Shown in pieces: positions 16,277 to 26,180 of a stretch of DNA of 64,000 nt (positions within the stretch are counted from its first letter, which is position 1; each line of letters starts with the position of its first letter). The notes below the pieces were generated by a model. It was given only the letters and a program-made list of their open reading frames with translations. It made no database searches and was not told the origin of the DNA. The stretch lies in contig NZ_JAAGVY010000013.1 in NCBI RefSeq assembly GCF_010686655.1, forward strand, positions 31,727 through 95,726, written 5' to 3'. Origin of the DNA: Cryomorpha ignava (GTDB lineage Bacteria > Bacteroidota > Bacteroidia > Flavobacteriales_D > Cryomorphaceae). The translations under genes were made by a program, and so were the position numbers.

Positions 16277-18007
16277 TTAATTAAAAAGCACTTTTTTGGT
16301 AATCTGCTGATTGTCAAAAGTAATTTGCAACAAGTAAACACCATCACTAAGTTGCCCTCTTTCTAAGAGGTACGTATGATCGTTTACATTTCTCTCTAAT
16401 ACCACACGTCCTGTAATATCAATCATTTGAATACGACGGATAACTTCGTCTGTATTACGGATTGTAATTGCAGATTGTGAAGGGTTTGGGAAAATTGTTG
16501 TGTTGTTTTGGGTTTCTACTTTGCTAATGCCTGTAATACATGGAGCTCCTTCAAGCTCAAAAACACACATCATTCTAGGATTGATATATCCCTGAATAGT
16601 ATCAATATACGCCAAGCCTTTTTCAGGACCCATTCCTGGGTTTCCGGCTACGCTTTGAGCGTTGATAAGGGCTGCGTCGTAATCGTTCCCAGTGGCAGCT
16701 TCAGCTCCAGCTACTAATAATTCTAGAGTGCCGAAATCCCACCAATCCCATGGTCCACCTTGATTTGTAAATCTATTTCCATTAATTGTATTAATTGGTA
16801 GCACAAATGGAAACAATCCTTCAGGATTTTCTGCAACAGTAATAGTAGGTTGTGTAGGCAAGATATAGTCAAAAGTTTGACCATACAGAGAGCGAGCTCT
16901 ATCAGTATATGGATCGTTTCCATTTGGAATCGTCAAAAATGCAGCATTATTACCTAAGTCAACTGCCTCTTGTATAAACACATTTGCACCAGAAACGTCA
17001 ACAACATCTTCATTTGTTGTAGGAACAACTACAGTTCCATCATCAAATGGAGCAAATGGATCGCGAACACAATGTAGAGAAATCATAGGTGGGTCTGTAT
17101 CATCAAGCCAAGAGATATCAGCCAGTGCTCCCCCAATATTCATTGAAAGACTTATTTCTTTAGAAATACCTGCTAATTGAAGTGGGTCGGGAAGTCTTTG
17201 AGAGCCAGGGCCACCGTCAATAGTTCCATCTATAGATTCAATAACATACGGAAAGCCATCTTCACCAATAAATTTTTGAATAGCAATATCCGTATTGTAG
17301 TCGTCTAGTGTTGCGTAAGCTTGAGAAACATATCCACCAGACCCTTGACCAAACAAAGCAATTTTAGTTGGGTCGATGTTGTAAGGATTTCCTTGGGCGA
17401 CAGTTGCTCGCATATACCTAACACTGGTTTGAGCATCGTGCAATGCACGGTAAACAGCTTGTAGCAAGGTTCCTCTTCTAATATCCGGCACTGTTGATAG
17501 CGGATTCCAACCCATTCGATAGTCAACGGATGCAACAACATAGCCACTTCGAGCCCATTGCTTACATAAGTTAACAGCGGCACTATCTATCTTAGTCCCT
17601 GTTGGGCTACCATTTATTACAGGGGGCAGAAAATTTCCAGTATGAAGATAAATAATTACAGGTCTATTAACCTCTGTATCACTCGCAGGTGGGGTATAGA
17701 TATCTAATCTGATTGGGTAAAGCTTGGCAGTTGTTTGCTGATCTACAGGCAAAGCTCCATTACTTTGGAAATAATTCAATGGTGGAGTTTCTCCATTAGC
17801 CATTATCGCGAGAATGTCATCGTAATCAGAAGCGAATGTAACAGAGTCCAAGTTCGAGCGGAGAGCATCGATATTAAAGCCAATGCCGACATTTGACTGC
17901 AATTGATTCGTTTCAAAAATTTGGTCAAGATATCTCACTTGAGCATGTGCGCTGCTTAGAGTCATCAGACCCAAAACAACTGTTAAGGATTGTAAAGTTC
18001 TTTTCAT
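16277..18007 (-). CDS. T9SS-secreted alpha/beta-hydrolase (carboxylesterase-like), unusual active site
   Basis: The 576-residue protein has a signal peptide (LMTLSSAHAQ), a carboxylesterase-like fold from about residue 90 (RPVIIYLHTGNF, then SGYVVASVDYRMGW and LHDAQTSVRYMRA) and a C-terminal type A T9SS sorting domain (IFPNPSQSAITI to GVYLLQITF). The nucleophile elbow expected as FGxSAGG reads FGQGSGG (residues 219-225): the usual Ser position is Gly and the Ser is shifted by one. The oxyanion HGG motif is HTG. It may be a binding protein or have altered chemistry. It lies 39 bp after the TonB receptor gene in one transcript. Confidence 0.82.
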   Translation of the reverse strand: MKRTLQSLTVVLGLMTLSSAHAQVRYLDQIFETNQLQSNVGIGFNIDALRSNLDSVTFASDYDDILAIMANGETPPLNYFQSNGALPVDQQTTAKLYPIRLDIYTPPASDTEVNRPVIIYLHTGNFLPPVINGSPTGTKIDSAAVNLCKQWARSGYVVASVDYRMGWNPLSTVPDIRRGTLLQAVYRALHDAQTSVRYMRATVAQGNPYNIDPTKIALFGQGSGGYVSQAYATLDDYNTDIAIQKFIGEDGFPYVIESIDGTIDGGPGSQRLPDPLQLAGISKEISLSMNIGGALADISWLDDTDPPMISLHCVRDPFAPFDDGTVVVPTTNEDVVDVSGANVFIQEAVDLGNNAAFLTIPNGNDPYTDRARSLYGQTFDYILPTQPTITVAENPEGLFPFVLPINTINGNRFTNQGGPWDWWDFGTLELLVAGAEAATGNDYDAALINAQSVAGNPGMGPEKGLAYIDTIQGYINPRMMCVFELEGAPCITGISKVETQNNTTIFPNPSQSAITIRNTDEVIRRIQMIDITGRVVLERNVNDHTYLLERGQLSDGVYLLQITFDNQQITKKVLFN

Positions 18008-18046
18008 AGAGATGTATTTTTTATTTGTTGTGAAAAATAAGAAATA

Positions 18047-20998
18047 TTATCGGTTCAACCATTCATATACAAAAGAAATATAAGCCATACGTCCTATGTA
18101 TGGACCACCAAACACTGTATATACACGGTTATCAGTAAGGTTAGAAGCGCCGAGCTTCACCGAAGTATTTATTTTCTTGAAATTTGCTGAAACTGCGGCA
18201 TCAACCAGGTAATAGCTTGGCACATAGCCTGTAAACTGGGGGCTACCTTCAAATAGATACCCGTCGATCCATTTGTAATTCACTCCAAAACCCCAATTTT
18301 TCAATTTGAAAATACCAAAATCCGTAGTCAAATCTCTCGCGTTTACACCAATATTTACTTTATGCTTAGGAGTATTAAATGCTGGAATTATCGGGTCGTC
18401 GTCTCCGCTTACCAAATTGTTGTATGAATAGTTGGTTGTAAGTGCGTAATTCTTCAAGAAATAATAATTTACGCCAATTGAAGCGCCTTGTGTGGTTACT
18501 TTTTCTTGTGCATTTGCTGCAACACGATATACGGTGAAATTTCCGGGAAGCGGGTTGTCGGGTGCGTAAGGAATATCTAAACCGATATTGTAACCAATAA
18601 AATCAGTATAAATACTGTAGTAATACCCTGCATCGACATAAATTTTATTTGATACTGTTCCGCGATAGCCTACTTCAAACGTTTGTACTCTTTCCGGTCT
18701 GATCGGATCCACACTGTAGTAATTGAGTTTATTCCATGCAAAGTTTGCACCGGTATTACGCGCTTCGTTAAATGATTCAATTGTCGCTAGTGAGTCGAAT
18801 CCACTTAAGTTACCAATAAGTGTAGCCCTACCTACATCATAATACAAGTATTGGTCTGCAAGGGTAGGATTTCGCACAGCAGAAGAAACACCACCGCGAA
18901 GTATATGGTTTTCACCAAGTTGGTAAACCAGAGATACAGCAGGTGAAAAAACGGCATCGAAATTTTCATTTTTATCCATTCTTAAGGTGGCCTTAAAAGT
19001 TAAGGTTTCGTCGATAAATTTCTTCTCATATCCGGCATAAACGCCAAATTCCCAATTTGTTATTTTGGTAAAAGTTGAATCTGTTTTTACGGTTTTAAAT
19101 GTGGTGTCAGATGTTATGGGATCAATCTCCATAATCCTTTCTCTCGTAAAGGTCAGTGTGTCCCTAAAAATTGTTCCCCGCGAATCTGGCGTGTACAAGC
19201 GGCCATTAGCACCAACAATTATTTTCCCAAAATCTAGGTCAAAAATATACTCACCTTGGGCGTGGTACAGTGCCGATTTATCATAAAATCGAGAGCCGTT
19301 ATCGGTAAAAAGTCGTGACGTTACGTCTTGAAAAAGGCTGTCAAAGCGCTGTGTGCCCGGCTTGAAAAAAGGATATTCCCCCTCCAGGGCAGATTCTTCT
19401 GTTGCTCTCCGAATAGTAGCATTGTAATCTTGCATGGCGCCTGGGTTGTCATTTGCCCATTCATTTTGAGCTCCGGCTATGCCTTGTCTCCATTGAACAT
19501 TAGCGGCAGCGAATGCATCGAAATTAATCACACCATCATCACCGATATAATCCGTAATATTAGGTCTTGTATCGCTAAATTCAGTTTGGTTCGGCATTCC
19601 CTGATCATAAAGTTGATTCCTGTTTAATCTGTAAAATGCTGCGTAATCTTTGTAATAATTTCCTTCTCTTTTTGCAATGTCAGACATAATATTTGCCGTA
19701 AGCACTGCATCGTATGAGTTACCGGCATCTTCATGCGTTGAGTAGAATCGTAAGAAGTACTTATTTTCTTTTTTTAGTTCAATTTTATTCTGTAAAAACT
19801 GAATGTCGCGCAGGCTTATCCTGTTGTCGCCCTGATAAATCGTTGTTCCATTTCCGTAATTCAACGAATAGTTCAGAATCAGATCCTTTTTAAGCTTGTA
19901 GTACAACCCTAAATTTGCCTTTGTATTTCGGGTGTCGTAATCGGCAATGTCTACTTCTTTATAACCCGATCGATATATTCTACCTAAGCCGGGATAATCT
20001 AAATTTGTGGTATAATTATTTCCACCCGTGGTCACTTCATCACCATAAATGTTTACAGCATCGTAGCCTGAATAGTTTTCAGTGGTTACAGGAGAATCAT
20101 CTACAGCATTGTAATTGTCGGCTTCCCAGTCATTTGCCGTAAGGTAAAACAAGTTGATTTTATATCCGAACTTTTCAATACCTTCCTTATTCTTAATTAC
20201 ATCGGCCCAGCGAATAGCTCCTTCAAACATCTGACGCTCTCCGGCTTTCAGAGAAACATTTAATCCAGGAAAGAGGAACGGATCTTTGGTGCGCATATCT
20301 ATAACCCCGTTAAACGCTCCTGGCCCGAAGTAAGCCGAACTTGCTCCGGCAATTACATCGACAGATAATACATCAAGGTCGGATGCTCCCAGAAAGTTTC
20401 CAAGCGAAAAGTTTAATCCCGGAGATTGATTGTCAACCCCATCAATAAGTTGTAAGGATCGCACAGGCGATGTAGAATTGAAACCTCGAGTATTCACAAT
20501 CTTGAATCCCAGGCTGGCAGAAGTAACGTCTACACCTTTTAAGTTGCCCAGACTTTCATAAAAGCTTCCACTCGGAGCTTCCTTGATAGCTATTAAATCC
20601 ATTGATTCAACGGTAAGTGCAGCCTGCTTAGACTTCTCACTGATACGGCTTCCCACAACTTCCACTTCACTCATCATTACCTGATCGGTACCCAAATTAA
20701 CCTTTATCTTTTCAGAAAATGAATTAACAGTAATTTCCTTTGGTGTATATCCCAAAAAGTTGATTACCAATATAAGTGGTGGATTTTGGTTGACTTGAAA
20801 TGAAAAATTTCCGTCTATATCTGTTGTTATTCCGGTAGAGGTGCCTTTTAAAATAACGGTGGCTCCTATCAGCGTTTCGCCACTATTGTCATCGTAAACT
20901 GTGCCTTTTATTGTTCCTTGAGCAAAAGAACTCTGCGCAAAAAAAAACATTCCGAAAGCACATAGGATGATTGGTAGAGTTAATCTCTTTATTAGCAT
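18047..20998 (-). CDS. TonB-dependent receptor with CarboxypepD_reg-like N-terminus
   Basis: A 983-residue outer-membrane receptor. After a signal peptide (FFFAQSSFAQG) comes the carboxypeptidase-regulatory domain (IKGTVYDDNSGETLIGATV). The plug domain follows (ALTVESMDLIAIKEAPSGSF to VIAGASSAYFGPGAFNGVID), then a 22-strand barrel ending in an aromatic residue region (YISFVYEWLNR). Such receptors import bulky substrates using TonB energy. The TTG at 21010 is less likely than ATG 20998. No SusD gene is adjacent; the downstream partner is the T9SS hydrolase, so the pair may handle one substrate, whose identity is not visible. Confidence 0.92.
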   Translation of the reverse strand: MLIKRLTLPIILCAFGMFFFAQSSFAQGTIKGTVYDDNSGETLIGATVILKGTSTGITTDIDGNFSFQVNQNPPLILVINFLGYTPKEITVNSFSEKIKVNLGTDQVMMSEVEVVGSRISEKSKQAALTVESMDLIAIKEAPSGSFYESLGNLKGVDVTSASLGFKIVNTRGFNSTSPVRSLQLIDGVDNQSPGLNFSLGNFLGASDLDVLSVDVIAGASSAYFGPGAFNGVIDMRTKDPFLFPGLNVSLKAGERQMFEGAIRWADVIKNKEGIEKFGYKINLFYLTANDWEADNYNAVDDSPVTTENYSGYDAVNIYGDEVTTGGNNYTTNLDYPGLGRIYRSGYKEVDIADYDTRNTKANLGLYYKLKKDLILNYSLNYGNGTTIYQGDNRISLRDIQFLQNKIELKKENKYFLRFYSTHEDAGNSYDAVLTANIMSDIAKREGNYYKDYAAFYRLNRNQLYDQGMPNQTEFSDTRPNITDYIGDDGVINFDAFAAANVQWRQGIAGAQNEWANDNPGAMQDYNATIRRATEESALEGEYPFFKPGTQRFDSLFQDVTSRLFTDNGSRFYDKSALYHAQGEYIFDLDFGKIIVGANGRLYTPDSRGTIFRDTLTFTRERIMEIDPITSDTTFKTVKTDSTFTKITNWEFGVYAGYEKKFIDETLTFKATLRMDKNENFDAVFSPAVSLVYQLGENHILRGGVSSAVRNPTLADQYLYYDVGRATLIGNLSGFDSLATIESFNEARNTGANFAWNKLNYYSVDPIRPERVQTFEVGYRGTVSNKIYVDAGYYYSIYTDFIGYNIGLDIPYAPDNPLPGNFTVYRVAANAQEKVTTQGASIGVNYYFLKNYALTTNYSYNNLVSGDDDPIIPAFNTPKHKVNIGVNARDLTTDFGIFKLKNWGFGVNYKWIDGYLFEGSPQFTGYVPSYYLVDAAVSANFKKINTSVKLGASNLTDNRVYTVFGGPYIGRMAYISFVYEWLNR

Positions 20999-21246
20999 GT
21001 ATTTGATCAATGAATTCGTGTTAATTTGACACCTTGAGAAGCCAAAATAGATATTTTCACCTTTGAAAAGACATAATTATCTTGTTATTTTAAAGTAGAT
21101 TCTTGTGAATCTTTGTTTCCTATTGATATTTAGGCTTTTGTGTGAAGCTTGCTTTTGTAAATTTATACGCACTCAGTTGGTGCCTTCATCACCCTCTTTT
21201 TGAGAGTTACAGATCAAGAAAAATGAAAATAAAATCTATTGTGGCC

Positions 21247-23652
21247 CTAAAACATTTTTGGGTAACTTTCCGGATCTGCCTCGTGAAGAATCGAATAAGT
21301 GGTCTCTACAATATCTTCAATATTGGGTTTTGAGAAATAATCGCCATCGCTTCCATAAGCAGGTCGGTGAGCTTTTGATGTAAGGGTTACTGGTTTGCTG
21401 TCCAGATGAAAATAACCATTCTGCTCATTCAGAATTTTATCGAGAATAAATGCCGAGGCACCACCTGGTACATCTTCATCTACAATGAGCAATCGGTTGG
21501 TTTTTTTCAGACTTTCAACAATTAAGTGATTCTTATCGAAAGGCAATAAGGTTCGCACATCTATAAGTTCTACATCGATTCCCAGATCTAACAGCTGGGT
21601 GGCTGCATCTTCGGCAAGATTGCAGGTTGAGCCGTAAGATACTATAGTAATATCATTTCCTTCACGCACAATTTCGGGTACACCCAGCGGAATGGTAAAC
21701 TCTGCCAGATTATCGGGCCTTTGTTCTTTGAGACGGTAACCGTTTAGGGGCTCAATTACCAATGCCGGATCGTCGCTCTTAAGCAATGTATTGTAAAAAC
21801 CGGCTGCGGTGACCATATTGCGCGGCACGCAAACATAAATACCTCTTATGGCGTGAATAATGGTTCCCAGTGGTGAGCCTGAATGCCAGATGCCTTCGAG
21901 TCTGTGACCACGCGTACGTATAATTACCGGTGCTTTTTGGCCGCCTTTTGTGCGATAGTGCAGTGTGGCCAAATCATCTGACATAATCTGCAGGGCATAT
22001 AGCAAATAGTCCAGATATTGAATTTCGGCAATGGGTCGCAAACCGCGCATCGCCATTCCAATTCCCTGGCCAAGAATAGATGCTTCACGAATTCCGGCAT
22101 CGCTTACACGCAATTGGCCGAATTTTTCTTGCATTCCTTCCATGCTCTGATTTACTCCACCTATCTTTCCAACGTCTTCACCATAAGTGAGAACCAGAGG
22201 ATATTTTGTAAACAAGGCATCAAAATTGTCGCGAAGCACGAGCCTTCCATCCACCTCTTCTGAACTGTCCGAAAACTCCGGCTTAATTTCTTCAACTTTT
22301 AAAGCCGACATAGCACTCTGTGAGTATAAATGAGAGTTGTACCGATCGGCATTTTTGTCTTTATTCTCGCTAAGCCATTTTTTTAATTCTTCACGTGCAT
22401 CGGTTTCAGAGCCAATAGAATTGTAAATTGCTTTGCGAGCGGCGGTAAATATATCTTTACGCACCGGATCCATCGCCTTTTTGAGATTTTCTCCTAATGT
22501 GGCAATAGCTTCATTGTCGCCGCCCATTTGCTGTAAAAGCACAACTACCTGATCGCGCTCTACGCTAATTTCTTCATGAAAGTCTTTCCACGCGGCTTTT
22601 TGAGCGGTGCGGACATCTTTCTTGGCAGTTTTTTCGATTTCTTCCAGATCTTCGTCAGTCGATAAATCGTGTTCGAGAATCCACTCGCGCATTTTTTTAA
22701 TGCAGTCAAAATCTTTCCCCCACTGAAGCGTTTCAGGCGACTTATACCGCTCATGCGAACCTGAAGTAGAGTGGCCCTGCGGTTGCGTTACTTCTTCTAC
22801 GTGAATTAAAATAGGAACATGCTCTTCACGTGCCGTCTTAACCGCCTTTTCGTAAGTGTTTACAAGTGCGGGATAATCCCATCCTTTTACATTATAAATA
22901 TCGTATCCACCGCGGTTTTCATCGCGTTGTAATCCTTTTAAAAGTTGAGAAATGCTGCCGCCTGTGGTTTGAAATTCTTTGGGAACAGATATTCCGTATC
23001 CATCATCCCAAACCGACATAACCATAGGAACCTGCAGAACACCTGCGGCATTCATTGTTTCAAAAAACAAACCTTCGCTTGTACTGGCATCGCCAATTGT
23101 TCCAAAAGCTACTTCGTTTCCTTTGTCAGAAAATGTTTTGAAATCGTTGTGAAGCGCTTTGTTTTGGCGGTAAACCTTAGAGGCTTGCGCCAACCCGAGT
23201 AAGCGCGGCATTTGCGCGGCTGTAGGAGAAATATCGGCCGAAGAATTTTTTTGTTTGGTAAGGTCGCGCCAGGTGCCATCTGCATTTAAGCTTCGGGTAG
23301 AGAAATGCCCACCCATTTGGCGACCTGCACTTGCCGGTTCTTTATCGGCATTGGTATGCGCATACAGTGCCGCAAAGGCCTGCTGAATGCTCAGCGCTCC
23401 AATAGCCATCATAAAAGTTTGATCGCGGTAATATCCAGATCTGAAATCGCCGTTTTTAAACTGCTTGGCCATGGCAATCTGCGCCAATTCCTTCCCGTCG
23501 CCAAAAATGCCAAATTTGGCTTTTCCGGTCAGCACTTCCTTTCGCCCCAGCAGCGATGCCTCACGGCTCTCGCAAGCAAGCTTGTAATCAGCTATTACTT
23601 CTCTTACAAAAACTTCTTCGCGGGTAGCTATTTCTTCTTTCTCTTGGTTCAT
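21247..23652 (-). CDS. Fused E1 alpha/beta subunit of a 2-oxoacid dehydrogenase
   Basis: This 801-residue protein joins the alpha and beta chains of a thiamine-diphosphate E1 enzyme (branched-chain 2-oxoacid or pyruvate-type dehydrogenase). The alpha half shows AGRQMGGHFSTR, the ThDP-binding IGDASTSEG (D188) and VWDDGYGIS (D216/D217 where many E1 alpha chains have NN). The beta half starts near residue 455 and shows LTYGEDVGKIGGVNQ, LRPIAEIQYLDYL, RTRGHRLEGIWHSGSP and a C-terminal DVRTLLPFD transketolase domain. The fusion is common in Bacteroidota. E2 and E3 are not nearby. Acyl-CoA precursors for branched fatty acids are a likely product. Confidence 0.9.
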   Translation of the reverse strand: MNQEKEEIATREEVFVREVIADYKLACESREASLLGRKEVLTGKAKFGIFGDGKELAQIAMAKQFKNGDFRSGYYRDQTFMMAIGALSIQQAFAALYAHTNADKEPASAGRQMGGHFSTRSLNADGTWRDLTKQKNSSADISPTAAQMPRLLGLAQASKVYRQNKALHNDFKTFSDKGNEVAFGTIGDASTSEGLFFETMNAAGVLQVPMVMSVWDDGYGISVPKEFQTTGGSISQLLKGLQRDENRGGYDIYNVKGWDYPALVNTYEKAVKTAREEHVPILIHVEEVTQPQGHSTSGSHERYKSPETLQWGKDFDCIKKMREWILEHDLSTDEDLEEIEKTAKKDVRTAQKAAWKDFHEEISVERDQVVVLLQQMGGDNEAIATLGENLKKAMDPVRKDIFTAARKAIYNSIGSETDAREELKKWLSENKDKNADRYNSHLYSQSAMSALKVEEIKPEFSDSSEEVDGRLVLRDNFDALFTKYPLVLTYGEDVGKIGGVNQSMEGMQEKFGQLRVSDAGIREASILGQGIGMAMRGLRPIAEIQYLDYLLYALQIMSDDLATLHYRTKGGQKAPVIIRTRGHRLEGIWHSGSPLGTIIHAIRGIYVCVPRNMVTAAGFYNTLLKSDDPALVIEPLNGYRLKEQRPDNLAEFTIPLGVPEIVREGNDITIVSYGSTCNLAEDAATQLLDLGIDVELIDVRTLLPFDKNHLIVESLKKTNRLLIVDEDVPGGASAFILDKILNEQNGYFHLDSKPVTLTSKAHRPAYGSDGDYFSKPNIEDIVETTYSILHEADPESYPKMF

Positions 23653-23676
23653 ATTTTTACAAAGTATTCAGCTCTG

Positions 23677-23684
23677 CAAAGATA
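23677..23684 (-). promoter_or_regulatory. -7 box upstream of the E1 alpha/beta gene
   Basis: The minus strand reads TATCTTTG (TAnnTTTG consensus), 24 nt before the ATG at 23652. A convincing -33 element was not found. Confidence 0.5.
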
Positions 23685-23724
23685 ATAAAACGAGACGCTA
23701 TTCGCAGTGCTCTTAAATTATACC

Positions 23725-23910
23725 CTATCTACCTACTAGCCAGGCAGCAGGAATAAGTTTCGGTAATTCGTAATGGTGTGTTGCACTTCTACTTTGTTCA
23801 GCTTCTGAAGTTCTATCGGCACTTTTTGCAGAAGCTAAAGAAATACAGCAGGCCACAATAAAAAAGGCAAGTATAAAGCCGAAAGTGAAAAAAACTTTTT
23901 TGGGATTCAT
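23725..23910 (-). CDS. Small membrane or exported protein, unknown
   Basis: The 61-residue frame has an N-terminal charged start (MNPKKVFFTFG), one hydrophobic segment with a Cys pair (FILAFFIVACCISLASA), and a polar tail ending HHYELPKLIPAAWLVGR. This signal-anchor-plus-tail pattern and the clean ATG argue for a real gene. It has no recognised family. A hairpin lies 30-60 nt upstream. It could be a secreted peptide or a small inner-membrane protein. Confidence 0.5.
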   Translation of the reverse strand: MNPKKVFFTFGFILAFFIVACCISLASAKSADRTSEAEQSRSATHHYELPKLIPAAWLVGR

Positions 23911-23941
23911 GGTTAGTCAGGTTTTAATGGTTTGGTTTAAA

Positions 23942-23970
23942 GGATGCTCCTGCTTTTTACAGGAGCATCC
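23942..23970 (-). terminator. Perfect 11-bp hairpin, likely terminator of the PspC operon
   Basis: GGATGCTCCTG and CAGGAGCATCC form a perfect stem around a 7-nt loop. On the minus strand it is followed by TTTAAACC, a weak T-run. It lies between the stop of PspC and the small 61-aa gene, so it may end the operon or attenuate the small gene. Confidence 0.6.
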
Positions 23971-24022
23971 CTGTATGTTTGGTTTGTTTAATGTTCAGTG
24001 TTAATAATTTTCATTCATTGTT

Positions 24023-24142
24023 CCTCGCGATAAATCGACGCGACTACGCAATACTCTATACGCAACATCTCGACTTCGCTCGATGACCCTGCGCAATACT
24101 CAATACGCAATACTCAATACGCAATACTCAATACGCAATACA
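24023..24142. repeat. Heptanucleotide array (CAATACK) interrupted by a dispersed repeat
   Basis: CAATACT/CAATACG units run in strict 7-bp register at 24094-24142 (7 copies), with degenerate units at 24049-24069. Between them sits a 24-bp insert containing CGACTTCGCTCGATGACCCT. The word CCTCGCGATAAATCG lies at 24023-24037; it and GCTCGATGACCCT recur at 36064-36112. The array stops 6 nt before the stop codon of the PspC gene. Confidence 0.85.
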
Positions 24143-24148
24143 AAAAAT

Positions 24149-25810
24149 CTAATCATCATCATCCTTCTCAAGCATTTCCGGCGGACAAGAAGTACACAGT
24201 AGTCCATTTCTGGTCATTAGCCATGTTTGGTTTATCATATCACCATCCCATGTATCAGTAACATTGGGTACATCATCCAGAATAAATTTCGATTTTTGAT
24301 TAAAATGAATGGATTTACCCACAGGTATTTGCAAAATGTATTTTATCTCCTGTCCCCTAATTTTCGCAGTCTTTAATACCGCGTGATAGGGATGTACGAG
24401 CAGGCTGTCGCCAATTATTTCTACATAACTTTCAATGCCCATGGCGTTTGCCACAGCATCGGTTTGTGATGACCCATGTGCTTCGCGCTCAATCATTAAT
24501 CTAAATAAAGTGTCAGCATTATTCATTTCTACCGTAAAATCGTTTCTACCGATATACAGTACATCAGTCGATTTAATATCCGGAAATGTTACATTGGAAT
24601 CGTAAGAAAATCTATTTCGATAAAATCCTTTTTTAAATTTGTACATGGTACTGTATTCCGGAAGCAGGTCTAAATACAGGGTATCAGATACAGGCAATTC
24701 CAGCGGTACGTTTTCCGTAAATGAGGTTTCTACCTGAAACTTGTCGTATATTTCGGTAGCGCTCACTGCTACCATAGTTATGCCGGCAAACCAAAGTATT
24801 ACCAATACAATTCCCGTCCAGATCGGAATTTTTTTAAAATCGAAAAGCAATCGGATTCCGAGCAGCAGCATACCGATAGCGGGGGTAATGGTGGTGAGGA
24901 AAACACCAGCTGAAAACAAGGTTCTTTGATTTACCGTGTCAAAAAAAGAGTTTACAATTACAGGTACATTGGCATTATTAAACATACCGTTTTGGCTTAT
25001 TGCCAATATGCTCTCCCAGCCGAATAAGAGACCCAGGCTTAAGAAAATCCCGGTTATTCCAATTACTATAAAAGCAGCTCCTATTACTTTGGCCAGAATT
25101 ACCAGCAATACTCTAAGTATGTTGCCTATATTTCCCAAAATTCCACTTGTAGCGTCAGCAGCCCTTCGTCCAGCGGTGTTTACAGTATCTTTATTGATAT
25201 TGTTCTTTTTTCCGAAATCTTTAATGTCTTCGCTTACATCCCTAAAAGATTCATTCACCTTTCGGGAAATGTTTTCGACTGTTACAGGCTCTCCGCGCAT
25301 TTGAAGTTTTTCGGCGGTAGTTCTAGCTTTTGGAATAATAATGGCAAGAACTACGTAAATAAGAATTCCCGAGCCGTAAAAAATGGTGAAAATCACAAAG
25401 ATGGCGCGCAAAATTATCGGATCTATCCCAAAATAGGCACTTATTCCGCTACATACACCCGCCACTACTTTATTGTCCGGGTCTCTAAAAACTTGTTTTT
25501 GCGCCCGGGTTCTATATGTGTATCCGGTTTCCTCCGCTTCTTCTTCTGCATCTACGTAGTCTTCGGGTTGACCCATTATGGCAATTATTTCATCTACGTC
25601 ACTTACAGTTATTACCTGCTTTTGATTTGAAATACGCTCGATAAAAAGCTCCGCAATGCGAAGTTCTATATCCGAAATAATTTCATCGGCACTTTCTTGA
25701 TTTTTGAAATATCCGCGTATGGTATTCAGATATTTATTCAGCTTGTCAAAGGCGATTTCTTCAATGTTGAATACGCGCCCTCCTATATTTACACTTATTG
25801 TTTTATTCAT
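24149..25810 (-). CDS. PspC-domain membrane protein
   Basis: The 553-residue protein begins with a soluble ~95-residue region (MNKTISVNIGGRVFNIEEIA). It continues with the PspC domain (residues ~105-165, RDPDNKVVAGVCSGISAYFG followed by a membrane segment) and about four more membrane segments up to residue ~355. A C-terminal region rich in beta strands follows and ends with acidic EKDDDD. PspC domains sense or buffer envelope stress in the phage-shock system. In Bacteroidota they are commonly paired with PadR regulators, as here (2-bp gap). Confidence 0.9.
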   Translation of the reverse strand: MNKTISVNIGGRVFNIEEIAFDKLNKYLNTIRGYFKNQESADEIISDIELRIAELFIERISNQKQVITVSDVDEIIAIMGQPEDYVDAEEEAEETGYTYRTRAQKQVFRDPDNKVVAGVCSGISAYFGIDPIILRAIFVIFTIFYGSGILIYVVLAIIIPKARTTAEKLQMRGEPVTVENISRKVNESFRDVSEDIKDFGKKNNINKDTVNTAGRRAADATSGILGNIGNILRVLLVILAKVIGAAFIVIGITGIFLSLGLLFGWESILAISQNGMFNNANVPVIVNSFFDTVNQRTLFSAGVFLTTITPAIGMLLLGIRLLFDFKKIPIWTGIVLVILWFAGITMVAVSATEIYDKFQVETSFTENVPLELPVSDTLYLDLLPEYSTMYKFKKGFYRNRFSYDSNVTFPDIKSTDVLYIGRNDFTVEMNNADTLFRLMIEREAHGSSQTDAVANAMGIESYVEIIGDSLLVHPYHAVLKTAKIRGQEIKYILQIPVGKSIHFNQKSKFILDDVPNVTDTWDGDMINQTWLMTRNGLLCTSCPPEMLEKDDDD

Positions 25811-25812
25811 GG

Positions 25813-26139
25813 CTAGTCCTTTAGTGTGCGGTTTACGGCTATTAATAATTCGTCCCAGGTTTCTCGTAATTCGTTTAGTACCTGTTCTCCGGTTTGTGTT
25901 AAACTATAGTATTTTCTCGGTGGGCCGGCTTTAGATTCTTCCCAGCGGTAGTCAAGTATTCCGGCGTTTTTGAGCCGTGTTAGTAGAGGGTATAATGTGC
26001 CCTCCACCACAATTAATTTCGATTCTTTAAGCGCTGCGATGATATCTGAAGGATACATTTCTTCTTTTCTGATTAATTGAAGAATGCAAAACTCCAGAAT
26101 ACCTTTCCGCATTTGCGCTTTTGTGTTTTCAATTTTCAT
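25813..26139 (-). CDS. PadR-family transcriptional regulator
   Basis: A 108-residue winged-helix protein of the short PadR type: MRKGILEFCILQLIRKEEMY, split as MRKGILEFCILQL and IRKEEMYPSDII, then VVEGTLYPLLTRLKNAG, the wing GPPRKYYSLTQTGE and a C-terminal dimerisation helix. PadR proteins usually repress their own operon. It lies 2 bp before pspC. A palindrome covering the -33 element of the promoter at 27.1 kb is a candidate operator (see finding). Confidence 0.93.
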   Translation of the reverse strand: MKIENTKAQMRKGILEFCILQLIRKEEMYPSDIIAALKESKLIVVEGTLYPLLTRLKNAGILDYRWEESKAGPPRKYYSLTQTGEQVLNELRETWDELLIAVNRTLKD

Positions 26140-26180
26140 GATTTTAGTCCATGTTTCAATGTGTTGTTTATAAATTGATC

